Counted from the stretch's first letter, positions 1 to 5,231 are shown. The stretch: 5,297 nucleotides of DNA from Desulfobacterales bacterium (GCA_030017395.1 JASEIZ010000156.1:1-5297); one strand, 5' to 3'. Made by a program: numbers and translations. The notes: generated from the sequence alone by a model not told the origin.

Positions 1-2
1 TA

Positions 3-231
3 GTGATAAATGCAACTAAAATACGTCATCGTATTTATGCCAGCGTGTACTAAGCCCTGCAAAAAAAGCATGAACACAATCGGCTGTTAAGAAAAAAAAT
101 GGTAAGAGGGAAAAAAATAAGAAACTGACGAAAAACGTAAAGCAGAACTCGAAGCCATGACACCTGAACAAAGAGCATTGGAAGAACTTGGCGATTCAAA
201 AATTACGGAGAATCGGGTGATCGAAACATGA
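3..231 (+). pseudogene. Decayed 3' remnant of a larger gene (possibly a type III RAMP subunit)
   Basis: No intact gene is visible here, but coding-like peptide continues through two frames. The frame beginning at base 3 reads VINATKIRHRIYASVY, hits TAA at 51-53, and continues ALQKKHEHNRLLRKK. After the A-rich stretch 91-120 the coding-like text moves to the frame of base 121, reading ETDEKRKAELEAM, then TPEQRALEELGDSKITENRV, to TGA at 229-231. Charged, helical C-terminal text of this kind occurs at the end of type III RAMP proteins (Csm5-like), and the position in a type III locus fits, but I cannot name the family with confidence. The stop plus at least one frameshift indicate decay. A short start at ATG 157 (24 codons) is possible but unconvincing. 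Confidence 0.35.
19..36. repeat. Small perfect inverted repeat (7-bp stem)
   Basis: AAATACG (19-25) and CGTATTT (30-36) are perfect reverse complements separated by TCAT. The hairpin is AT-rich and weak and lies inside the decayed coding region. There is no T-tract after it, so a terminator is not supported. It may be chance. Confidence 0.25.
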
Positions 232-389
232 ATTTATACAAAAACCGTTTGATTTCTGAGAATTTCGAGCCTCTGAATATGGACCGTGTTTATCTTTTCG
301 CAGAAAAATTTGGCCAAAAGGAAAAAGCCCAAAGATACTTTGATGAGATATTCGGTGTTTCTGATAAGCCGGGAGATTTTGGATTATGA
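228..389 (+). CDS. Small 53-aa protein of unknown function
   Basis: I do not recognise this product. It begins MNLYKNRLISENFEPLN and ends SDKPGDFGL; it is hydrophilic and helical, with no signal peptide or membrane segment. ATG 228 overlaps the stop of the broken upstream frame (ATGA), is preceded by GGGTGA at 215-220 with 7 nt spacing, and its own TGA (387-389) overlaps the ATG of the next ORF. This chain of ATGA overlaps is typical of translationally coupled operon genes and favours a real coding past. Its frame equals the first frame of the upstream remnant, so it could alternatively be the last part of the same decayed protein after a second frameshift. Confidence 0.45.
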   Translation: MNLYKNRLISENFEPLNMDRVYLFAEKFGQKEKAQRYFDEIFGVSDKPGDFGL

Positions 390-574
390 TAAAGAATCAA
401 TAGACGATACAGGAAGAAAGAAAAAAGATCATTGAAATGATTGACGATTCATGGGAGATAGCCCAACGGCAGGGCGAGCTTCCTTTAAAAACCGGATGCA
501 ACTGCATTTCTTGTGTAAACAAGAGGAAACGCATTTTAAAAAAACAGAAAATGAAATGGAAGTTTAATCTATAA
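386..574 (+). pseudogene. Small CxCxxC protein gene interrupted by an in-frame TAG
   Basis: From ATG 386 (SD GGGAG at 371-375, overlapping the upstream stop) the frame reads MIKNQ, then TAG at 401-403. It then stays open from 404 to TAA 572-574, reading TIQEERKKIIEMIDDSWE and later LKTGCNCISCVNKRKRILKK. The CxCxxC cluster followed by a basic tail suggests a small metal- or nucleic-acid-binding protein, but I do not recognise a family. Either the TAG is a nonsense mutation, or translation begins at ATG 437 (45 aa, MIDDSWEIAQRQGELPLK), which keeps the cysteine cluster. No convincing SD sits before 437 apart from the purine-rich GGAAGAAAG at 412-420, which is rather far away. Confidence 0.45.
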
Positions 575-615
575 TCCGTTGAATGGCAAAATATGGGTGT
601 AAGGATTAAATTCAC

Positions 616-1008
616 ATGCCACGTTCATTATTTCTAATATTCAACCACGATATCACACCCGTTCAGGAAAGCGATGCCCGCAGCTCGCTCGGTGTTAAGC
701 AAATAATAAACATGCCCCCTGACCTCAAGGATTTGTGGCGGCAAATCCCTCCTGACTTGCCGGAAATCAGCAACTACCTTTCGCCTGTAAAAGACTGGCT
801 TGCCGGTGAGGCAAAGAAAAACGATTATGTGCTCATTCAGGGTGATTTTGGCGCTTGTTTTATTATGGTTAATTTTGCATTTAAAAAAGGCCTTATTCCG
901 ATTTATTCAACTACAGATCGGGAGGTTGCTGAAAAACAGCAGTTGGATGGAACTGTTAGGCTGGTACACAATTTTAAACATCAATCTTATAGAAAATACG
1001 GGGTTTGA
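616..1008 (+). CDS. csx20: Csx20-like CRISPR ring-nuclease family protein
   Basis: This 130-aa protein matches my recollection of the type III accessory family Csx20. It has an N-terminal strand (SLFLIFNHDIT, residues 4-14), a helical middle (PPDLKDLWRQIPPDL), the hallmark NDYVLIQGDFGACFIMV (69-85), then GLIPIYSTTDRE (92-103) and a C-terminal DGTVRLVHNFKHQSYRKY (111-128). Csx20 is a small soluble CARF-related protein, recently proposed with Csx15 and Csx16 to be a ring nuclease that cleaves the cyclic oligoadenylate second messenger and so switches off effectors. Here the likely partner is the Card1 gene downstream. The start ATG 616 follows AAGGA (601-605) with 10 nt spacing. Its TGA lies 2 nt before the next ATG, so the genes are probably cotranscribed. 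Family call is strong by motif; catalytic activity is inferred from recalled literature. Confidence 0.8.
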   Translation: MPRSLFLIFNHDITPVQESDARSSLGVKQIINMPPDLKDLWRQIPPDLPEISNYLSPVKDWLAGEAKKNDYVLIQGDFGACFIMVNFAFKKGLIPIYSTTDREVAEKQQLDGTVRLVHNFKHQSYRKYGV

Positions 1009-1010
1009 GC

Positions 1011-1253
1011 ATGGAAGGTGTTCTGAAAAACAAGGAAACAGAAAAATGGGTCAAAATCTGGAAACGTGCCGGCATAGCCCTCGATGAAATAAAGCGTCGG
1101 GAACTGTGCGCGTATGATTATGATAAGAACCGTAAAATTGTGGATGAAATGCTTCAATGGGCGCATGATCATCGAAAGATCAGGCTGACCAGCGGCCTTG
1201 TTGAACAGCAGCGTCTTTTTATGAAAATAAAAAACAGGCGGATACAATTATGA
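1011..1253 (+). CDS. Small helical protein, putative antitoxin partner of the nucleotidyltransferase
   Basis: This 80-aa charged, probably all-helical protein has no membrane segment. Key text is KWVKIWKRAGIALDEIKRREL (spanning 13-31) and a C-terminal RLTSGLVEQQRLFMKIK (58-74). Small proteins ending in LTSGLVEQQRLF-like text are, to my recollection, often encoded directly before nucleotidyltransferase genes, which suggests an antitoxin or obligate partner role. There is no RX4-6H signature, so it is not a HEPN toxin by eye. ATG 1011 was chosen over the in-frame TTG at 1005, which would overlap the csx20 stop; only a weak G-rich SD (GGGG, 1000-1003) is present, so coupling to csx20 is likely. 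The stop TGA 1251-1253 overlaps the next ATG (ATGA). Confidence 0.65.
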   Translation: MEGVLKNKETEKWVKIWKRAGIALDEIKRRELCAYDYDKNRKIVDEMLQWAHDHRKIRLTSGLVEQQRLFMKIKNRRIQL

Positions 1254-1807
1254 ACTCCTTATTTAAAGCTGGATTGGAAATTCAAAACTATTTGAATTCA
1301 AAAGAATGGCCGTTTTGTTTTATCGGGGGACTGGCAGTAATTCGATGGGGTGAAGTGCGAATGACCCAGGATATTGATCTGTGCATTTTATCTGGATTCG
1401 GCAATGAAAAAAAGTACATTGAAAGCCTCCTCGGAAGCTTTAAGTCACGAATAGCGGATGCAAAAGAATTTGCAGTAACGAACAGGGTGCTGCTTTTAAC
1501 AGCTTCAAATGATGTTCCGATCGATCTCACCTTATCGGGTCTGCCTTTTGAAAAACAGATGATAGATCGAGCTACTTCTTTTCCTTATGCACCTGACTGT
1601 TCACTTCTAACCTGTTCGGCGGAAGATCTTATTGTGCTTAAAGCATTCGCTGATCGTGCGCAGGACTGGATTGATGTTCGAGGAATTATTGTTCGGCAGA
1701 AAGGACAACTCGATATTGAATATATCTTTAAACATCTAACACCATTAAGTGAACTTAAAGAGTCTGCGGAAATCCTGGACAATATGCATAATATTTTAAA
1801 AATATAA
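1250..1807 (+). CDS. AbiEii-type nucleotidyltransferase, putative toxin
   Basis: This 185-aa protein has the minimal nucleotidyltransferase core. It shows the helix-turn GG motif at FIGGLAVIRWG (24-34), the paired metal-binding aspartates in TQDIDLCI (D41, D43), the third acidic residue in VPIDLTLSG (D92), and then the conserved helical tail SAEDLIVLKAFADRAQDWIDV (from S123). This is the layout of AbiEii/DUF6036-like NTases. Such enzymes transfer a nucleotide to tRNA or protein in toxin-antitoxin and abortive-infection systems; the substrate here is unknown. All catalytic residues appear intact. It overlaps its small partner gene by 4 nt (ATGA), as in coupled TA operons, and a GGCGG purine run lies at 1237-1241. 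Its setting inside type III signalling genes, between an intact and a broken csx20, is unusual. Confidence 0.8.
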   Translation: MNSLFKAGLEIQNYLNSKEWPFCFIGGLAVIRWGEVRMTQDIDLCILSGFGNEKKYIESLLGSFKSRIADAKEFAVTNRVLLLTASNDVPIDLTLSGLPFEKQMIDRATSFPYAPDCSLLTCSAEDLIVLKAFADRAQDWIDVRGIIVRQKGQLDIEYIFKHLTPLSELKESAEILDNMHNILKI

Positions 1808-1815
1808 AATAAAAA

Positions 1816-1940
1816 ATGAACATTTCTTTATACCTGATCTTATACCATCGGTTGCTGAAAAACATAAGGACGACGGCACAATTAATCTTTTGCACCAATT
1901 CAAGCACCGGATTTTCAGAAAATATAAGGGCATATTTTAA
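1816..1940 (+). pseudogene. csx20: csx20 pseudogene with large internal deletion
   Basis: Two pieces of a second csx20 are fused out of frame. From ATG 1816 the reading MNISLYLILYH (to 1848) aligns with MPRSLFLIFNH at the start of the intact csx20. From 1851 a different frame reads VAEKHKDDGTINLLHQ then FKHRIFRKYKGIF to TAA 1938-1940, aligning with residues 104 onward of the intact protein (VAEKQQLDGTVRLVHNFKH). About 90 central codons, including the QGDFGA core, are missing. The junction sits at CATCGG (1846-1851), which resembles both the codon for H11 and the GATCGG of D101-R102, and 4 nt are also missing. The two copies share 15 identical bases (924-938 and 1850-1864) but differ widely after that, so this was a diverged paralogue, not a recent copy. 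Confidence 0.75.
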
Positions 1941-1989
1941 TTGAGCAAGCCTGATTTTCTAAGCTCCAATTTTTCACTATGAGGTAAAC

Positions 1990-3132
1990 ATGAAAATAAT
2001 CCTGATTTCTCTGGTAAGCGACCAGACCATCCCTAATATTCTTGTTATACATCACTTTAACCCTGGTGAATTGCTATTCATATCGACAAAGGAGATGGAA
2101 GAGAAAAACAAAATATCAGCCATCTTAATGACATTAGACAGGTTGGGCTTAAAGTACCAAAACGATTCAGTCATCGTTCAAGAAGATTCAATCCTTGATT
2201 GCCACAAGAAAATCGGCAAGTGGATTGAAGGGAAAGAGGATGCCGAGTTTATCGTTAATTTGACTGGCGGGACAAAGATTATGTCCATAGCAGCCTACGA
2301 GTTTTTCAAAGATTACAGCAGCAAAATGATCTATGTTCCAATTTCAAAGAATGAATTTATAGTTCCATTCCCCAAAAAGAAGCCTGGCGAGCCAGTAAAG
2401 CTTGATCTAAAGCTGAGCGTTATTGAATATTTAACAGCCTATGGGCTAATGGCAGTTAATGAGTCTCGTTTAAATAATTACCGTGAAGAAGCAATAAAAC
2501 GAAAGGAATTGTCTGGCTGGATTGTTAAAAATTACGACAATCTTAAAAATTTGCTCAAATGGTTATGCGGAATATTGAGAAATCATCGTAAAGAGAAACA
2601 ATTTATTCTTAAAGACGATTTTGGGGACCCTTCCAGCGAGGAGAAACAGCTTCTGTCAAGACTCAAATTTGCTTATAATAACGGTTCTGTTTTAAAAAAG
2701 ATAAACAAATCCGAAATTAATTATTTGACCGGAGGCTGGCTTGAAGAATTCTGTTTCGTCAAAGTTTCAGAATTTGTTGACAAGAGCATAGATGATGCTG
2801 TTATTGGACTTCAAATCAAAAACCGCCTGGGAAGGGTCAACGAATTTGATATTATGTTTACCAAAGATAACGCTCTTTATTTTATTGAGTGCAAGTCTCT
2901 TGACCAGGACGAAGATAAAAAAACAGATGCACTTTACAAGATTGGTGCTTTACAAAAGGAATTTGGGCTTAGAGTCGAAAGCTTTTTTGTGACAACATCT
3001 CCAAATATCTTGAAAGATGGAAAAATAAAACAATCGATTCAGGCACGAGCAGAACAATTCAAGACTACCATAATTCCTCCATCGAAGGTTAGCCAATTCG
3101 AAGAAATACTTGAACGAAATCTAAAAATTTAG
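1990..3132 (+). CDS. card1: Card1/Can2 CARF-nuclease, cyclic-oligoadenylate-activated effector
   Basis: This 380-aa protein has the DUF1887 Card1/Can2 architecture. The N-terminal CARF domain covers residues 1 to ~145, with strand MKIILISLVSDQTIPNILVI and the ligand-loop motif NLTGGTKIMS (90-99). A helical/winged linker follows (~150-245). The C-terminal PD-(D/E)XK nuclease has GGWLEE (E252/E253), NEFDIMF (D287) and YFIECKS (E300, K302), so the D...ExK site is complete. Characterised relatives (~370-380 aa) bind cyclic tetra-adenylate made by Cas10 and then cut single-stranded nucleic acids and nick DNA with a divalent metal, causing dormancy or defence. ATG 1990 has a good SD (GAGG, 1981-1984, 5 nt spacing). 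The ligand type here is inferred from the family. It lies between the csx20 cluster and cas1, consistent with an effector/off-switch pair. Stop is TAG. Confidence 0.92.
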   Translation: MKIILISLVSDQTIPNILVIHHFNPGELLFISTKEMEEKNKISAILMTLDRLGLKYQNDSVIVQEDSILDCHKKIGKWIEGKEDAEFIVNLTGGTKIMSIAAYEFFKDYSSKMIYVPISKNEFIVPFPKKKPGEPVKLDLKLSVIEYLTAYGLMAVNESRLNNYREEAIKRKELSGWIVKNYDNLKNLLKWLCGILRNHRKEKQFILKDDFGDPSSEEKQLLSRLKFAYNNGSVLKKINKSEINYLTGGWLEEFCFVKVSEFVDKSIDDAVIGLQIKNRLGRVNEFDIMFTKDNALYFIECKSLDQDEDKKTDALYKIGALQKEFGLRVESFFVTTSPNILKDGKIKQSIQARAEQFKTTIIPPSKVSQFEEILERNLKI

Positions 3133-3170
3133 ATGAAAACGAGCAGACGACACTCTGGACGATAAAACGC

Positions 3171-3184
3171 TCCAGCAGGCTGGA
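3171..3184. repeat. Short inverted repeat after card1
   Basis: TCCAGC (3171-3176) and GCTGGA (3179-3184) are perfect reverse complements 2 nt apart, giving a 5-bp stem with a 4-nt loop in RNA. It lies about 40 nt after the card1 stop. No T-run follows (ATTAACAGC), so it is not a standard intrinsic terminator; it could be a dyad operator or chance. Confidence 0.3.
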
Positions 3185-3198
3185 TTAACAGCAAAATA

Positions 3199-3218
3199 TG
3201 CTCTTTGACAATTTAATC
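3199..3218 (+). promoter_or_regulatory. boxA-like antitermination element / TTGACA promoter box before cas1
   Basis: TGCTCTTTGACAATTTAATC closely resembles the rRNA-leader boxA (TGCTCTTTAACAATTTA), the NusB/NusE loading site for transcription antitermination. BoxA-like sites have been reported upstream of CRISPR arrays. Within it, TTGACA (3205-3210) is a perfect -35 hexamer; the best -10 I see is TGCAAT (3229-3234, 18 nt spacer), a weak match. The site could therefore be a promoter, a boxA, or both. It lies 78-89 nt before the cas1 start in the only sizeable gap between genes, so it probably controls cas1-cas2-cas2 and perhaps the array. Confidence 0.45.
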
Positions 3219-3249
3219 GCAGCAACCTTGCAATCCTTGAATAAACCAT

Positions 3250-3286
3250 AGCCGCCTCCTAATTATATGAAAAAACGGAGGTGGCT
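3250..3286 (+). promoter_or_regulatory. Hairpin sequestering the cas1 Shine-Dalgarno site
   Basis: AGCCGCCTCC (3250-3259) pairs with GGAGGTGGCT (3277-3286): 10 bp with one G-U pair and a 17-nt loop. The right arm contains the whole cas1 SD (GGAGG, 3277-3281, 6 nt before ATG 3288). The left arm, with CCTCCT at 3255-3260, copies the anti-SD core of 16S rRNA, so folding would block ribosome loading. The loop carries an in-frame ATG (3267) without an SD. The structure is seen directly; its use as a translational brake on adaptation is inference. Confidence 0.6.
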
Positions 3287-3287
3287 C

Positions 3288-4445
3288 ATGGTTGTATATG
3301 TAAAAACTCAGGGGGCAAGGGTTGTTAAGGAAGGCAGGCACCTGCTTGTTAAAAAAGGGGATGCAACATATCATACCCTTTTTACTTACAAGCTAAGACA
3401 GCTTCTTTTGTTCGGAAATATCGAAATCACCCACAGCGCAATGAATCAACTCATGCGCTATAATATAGATACGGTGTTTCTTACCCAATATGGCCGGTAT
3501 CTTGGAAGGCTTGCGCCGCTGGAGTCGAAAAACGTATTTTTGCACAAACGCCAGTATCATTTGCTTGACGATTCTGTTTTCGGCATTCGCCTTGCCCGGT
3601 CTATAGTTGCAGGAAAACTTTCCAACATGACAACGCTTCTGATGCGAATCAAACGAAGCCGGAATAAACCGGTAGCAGGCACTATCGCAAAGCAGATACA
3701 AAGCCTCATGCCGAAACTGTCTCAGGCTGACAATATTGACAGCGTGCGGGGATATGAGGGGAGAGGGAGCGCTCTTTTTTTTGAAGGATTTCGGTATGGA
3801 TTTGTTGGAGATATAGGCTTTACAAGAAGAGTCAGGCGACCGCCTACCGATCCTGTCAATTCAGTTCTTTCTCTTCTTTATACTTTCCTGATGAATAGGG
3901 TTTATACTGGTGTGCGGATTGCAAGTCTTGATCCATATCCTGGATTTCTTCATTCTATCGATTACGGCAGGTATTCCCTGGTGCTTGATCTAATGGAGGA
4001 ATTCAGGTCTATTATAGTAGATACGCTGACTCTGTCTCTATTTAATCTGAAAATACTTCAAAAAGAAGATTTTGTGGTTCAAATACCTGCATCGACAGGA
4101 TCGGATCAACACTCAACCGACAATCCTCCTGATGTAACGGTCGATCCTATCGGTCTGATAACAGCAGACGGCTCTGAGTCCGGCGATTTTGATCTTCCGG
4201 AGCAGCGAATGGAAATATCACAGGAAGCGGTCGCGCAGCCGACCGGGAAATATCCTGTAAAGCTGCAACCGGATGCTTTCAAGCGGGTGATCGATGCATT
4301 TGAGAAAAAACTGACAACAACCTTTTTCTACCCGCCGGCGGAACGTAACCTGACCTATGGAGACGCTATCATCTTCCAGGCCGGGTATTTTCGAAAAGTT
4401 CTTGAAGGAGAAGCTGATGTATATCAGCCGATTTTGCTCAAATGA
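3288..4445 (+). CDS. cas1: Cas1 integrase of the CRISPR adaptation module
   Basis: Cas1 is the metal-dependent integrase that, with Cas2, captures protospacers and inserts them at the leader-repeat junction. From ATG 3288 the protein has 385 aa. It has an N-terminal beta domain (MVVYVKTQGARVVKEGRHLLV) and a helical catalytic domain with GYEGRGSALFFEGF (E157), LHSIDYGRYSLVLDLMEEFR (H222, D234, E237) and the C-terminal FEKKLTTTFFYPPAERNLTYG. The metal-binding set is complete. It is longer than a typical ~330-340 aa Cas1 because of an acidic, low-complexity insertion at about residues 266-322. ATG 3288 was chosen over ATG 3267 (which adds 7 residues) because a strong GGAGG SD lies 6 nt upstream and VVYV is the usual Cas1 beginning. 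Its TGA overlaps the first cas2 start (ATGA). The style fits type III-associated Cas1. Confidence 0.95.
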   Translation: MVVYVKTQGARVVKEGRHLLVKKGDATYHTLFTYKLRQLLLFGNIEITHSAMNQLMRYNIDTVFLTQYGRYLGRLAPLESKNVFLHKRQYHLLDDSVFGIRLARSIVAGKLSNMTTLLMRIKRSRNKPVAGTIAKQIQSLMPKLSQADNIDSVRGYEGRGSALFFEGFRYGFVGDIGFTRRVRRPPTDPVNSVLSLLYTFLMNRVYTGVRIASLDPYPGFLHSIDYGRYSLVLDLMEEFRSIIVDTLTLSLFNLKILQKEDFVVQIPASTGSDQHSTDNPPDVTVDPIGLITADGSESGDFDLPEQRMEISQEAVAQPTGKYPVKLQPDAFKRVIDAFEKKLTTTFFYPPAERNLTYGDAIIFQAGYFRKVLEGEADVYQPILLK

Positions 4446-4717
4446 TTACACTGATCACATACGATATTACCGATCCCAGGCGTCTAAACAGAACGCATAA
4501 GTTTCTGAAAGAGTTCGGGCTTAATACACAAAAGTCTGTATTTGAATGCGACATAGATGAAATAGCGTTAAAGCGTATTCGGCAGTATTGCAGGGACAAC
4601 CTGGATTTAACAAGTGACGCTGTCAGGATATATAAAATATGCTCGCCTTGCATGAAAAAGGTAATCATATCCGGCCTTGGTATCAAGGTAACACAGCTTG
4701 ATTATGCGGTGATTTGA
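4442..4717 (+). CDS. cas2: Cas2, first of two tandem copies
   Basis: This 91-aa ferredoxin-fold protein is the structural dimer that bridges Cas1 dimers in the integration complex; some Cas2 proteins also have nuclease activity. The first strand is MITLITYDITDPRRLNR with the conserved metal-site Asp at D8, followed by the helix, then QKSVFECDI (30-38) and the CxxC at C67-C70 (KICSPC). Start overlaps the cas1 stop by 4 nt, so translation is probably coupled. Length and motifs are normal. It is about one-third identical by eye to the next gene, with matching landmarks (D8, QKS.FE, CxxC at the same residues), so it is a diverged paralogue rather than a recent duplicate. Confidence 0.92.
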   Translation: MITLITYDITDPRRLNRTHKFLKEFGLNTQKSVFECDIDEIALKRIRQYCRDNLDLTSDAVRIYKICSPCMKKVIISGLGIKVTQLDYAVI

Positions 4718-4718
4718 T

Positions 4719-4997
4719 ATGAATATGATAGTTGCTTATGATATTGCGGAACCACGTCGGCTTAATAAAGTAGCCAAAATTATAAAGGATTATGGATTGC
4801 GGGTTCAAAAATCGATATTTGAGGTGGACGTGGATAGCAGACATTTTGCTGAAATGAAATACAGAATAGAGGATATGATTGAAAAAACCGAGGATGGTGT
4901 AAAATATTTTCCTTTATGTGAAAAGTGTGCTGGAACAGTTGAAATTATTGGCCAGGGGATTTTTATAGACCCTGATGAAGAGTTTTATGTGCTGTGA
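4719..4997 (+). CDS. cas2: Cas2, second of two tandem copies
   Basis: This 92-aa Cas2 has NMIVAYDIAEPRRLNKVAK with D8, then RVQKSIFEVDVDSRHF and a CxxC at C67-C70 (PLCEKC). It ends with an acidic tail, FIDPDEEFYVL. It begins 1 nt after the first cas2 stop, with a GGTGA SD at 4708-4712. An alternative start at ATG 4725 (MIVAYDI) would match the usual Cas2 N-terminus better and differs by only two residues. Both cas2 genes appear intact and carry the conserved aspartate, so neither looks like a pseudogene. The pair could form homodimers or a heterodimer that bridges Cas1 asymmetrically; this is a hypothesis. The leader-like region follows at once. Confidence 0.92.
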   Translation: MNMIVAYDIAEPRRLNKVAKIIKDYGLRVQKSIFEVDVDSRHFAEMKYRIEDMIEKTEDGVKYFPLCEKCAGTVEIIGQGIFIDPDEEFYVL

Positions 4998-5231
4998 TTT
5001 GCGAACCTCATCGGCGCTAAAGTCTAAACTTATAATTTATTGATATTGCAATATATTTAGAATTGAGTAGGTTGTGGGTATGTGTAAAGACAAAAAATTA
5101 TGTTATTTTAAGAGATTGGCTTTCAGTATATGTGTAAAAAAAGGGGGAAAACGAATTATATGCGATTTTATCTTAAAGGTTTGCGGAAAATGGTCTCAAA
5201 CCAGTTAATTTTTTTGAACATTTTAAGGCCG
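4998..5231 (+). promoter_or_regulatory. CRISPR leader-like non-coding region
   Basis: This 234-nt AT-rich stretch lacks a credible ORF and lies between cas2 and the candidate first repeat, the expected leader position. Its borders carry related motifs: TTTGCGAACCT (4998-5008) and AGGTTTGCGGA (5177-5187), which are imperfect reverse complements (8 of 11) that also share TTTGCG. A second dyad, GGTTTG (5178-5183) with CAAACC (5197-5202), lies near the right end. A perfect 12-bp palindrome ATATTGCAATAT occurs at 5043-5054, and TATAAT at 5031-5036 lacks a good -35 partner. I see no firm promoter. It would act as the array promoter region and the integration-orienting site for Cas1-Cas2. Confidence 0.6.
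5079..5138 (+). repeat. Paired 10-bp direct repeat in the leader, 50 bp apart
   Basis: TATGTGTAAA occurs at 5079-5088 and again at 5129-5138, exactly 50 bp start to start (close to five helical turns, so on the same DNA face). Perfect duplication of a 10-mer in a short leader may mark a pair of protein-binding sites, but in AT-rich DNA chance is not excluded. Confidence 0.4.

Noticed and set aside
401..403. TAG read as pyrrolysine
   Set aside because: Some Desulfobacterota use pyrrolysine, but no Pyl genes or insertion context are visible and card1 ends in TAG as a normal stop. Decay or an internal start is simpler.
1005..1010. TTG start for the small partner protein
   Set aside because: It overlaps the csx20 stop and ATG 1011 lies two codons on; ATG is preferred, though TTG is not excluded.
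987..1782. Antisense ORFs over csx20, the partner and the NTase
   Set aside because: They lie opposite strongly supported + strand genes and lack recognisable motifs or SD sites.
1816..1944. 42-codon ORF from ATG 1816
   Set aside because: Only its first 11 codons resemble Csx20; the rest is an out-of-frame reading of the csx20 C-terminal piece, so it is a pseudogene product.
2792..2992. 66-codon + strand ORF inside card1
   Set aside because: It lies out of frame within the conserved nuclease domain and has no domain features.
3171..3184. Intrinsic terminator after card1
   Set aside because: The stem is only 5-6 bp and no T-tract follows it.
3267..3287. Upstream in-frame ATG for cas1
   Set aside because: It lacks an SD, lies in the loop of the hairpin, and adds MKKRRWL before the usual Cas1 beginning; ATG 3288 has GGAGG at 6 nt.
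5031..5036. TATAAT as a leader promoter
   Set aside because: No acceptable -35 hexamer is found 16-18 nt upstream; composition alone explains the match.
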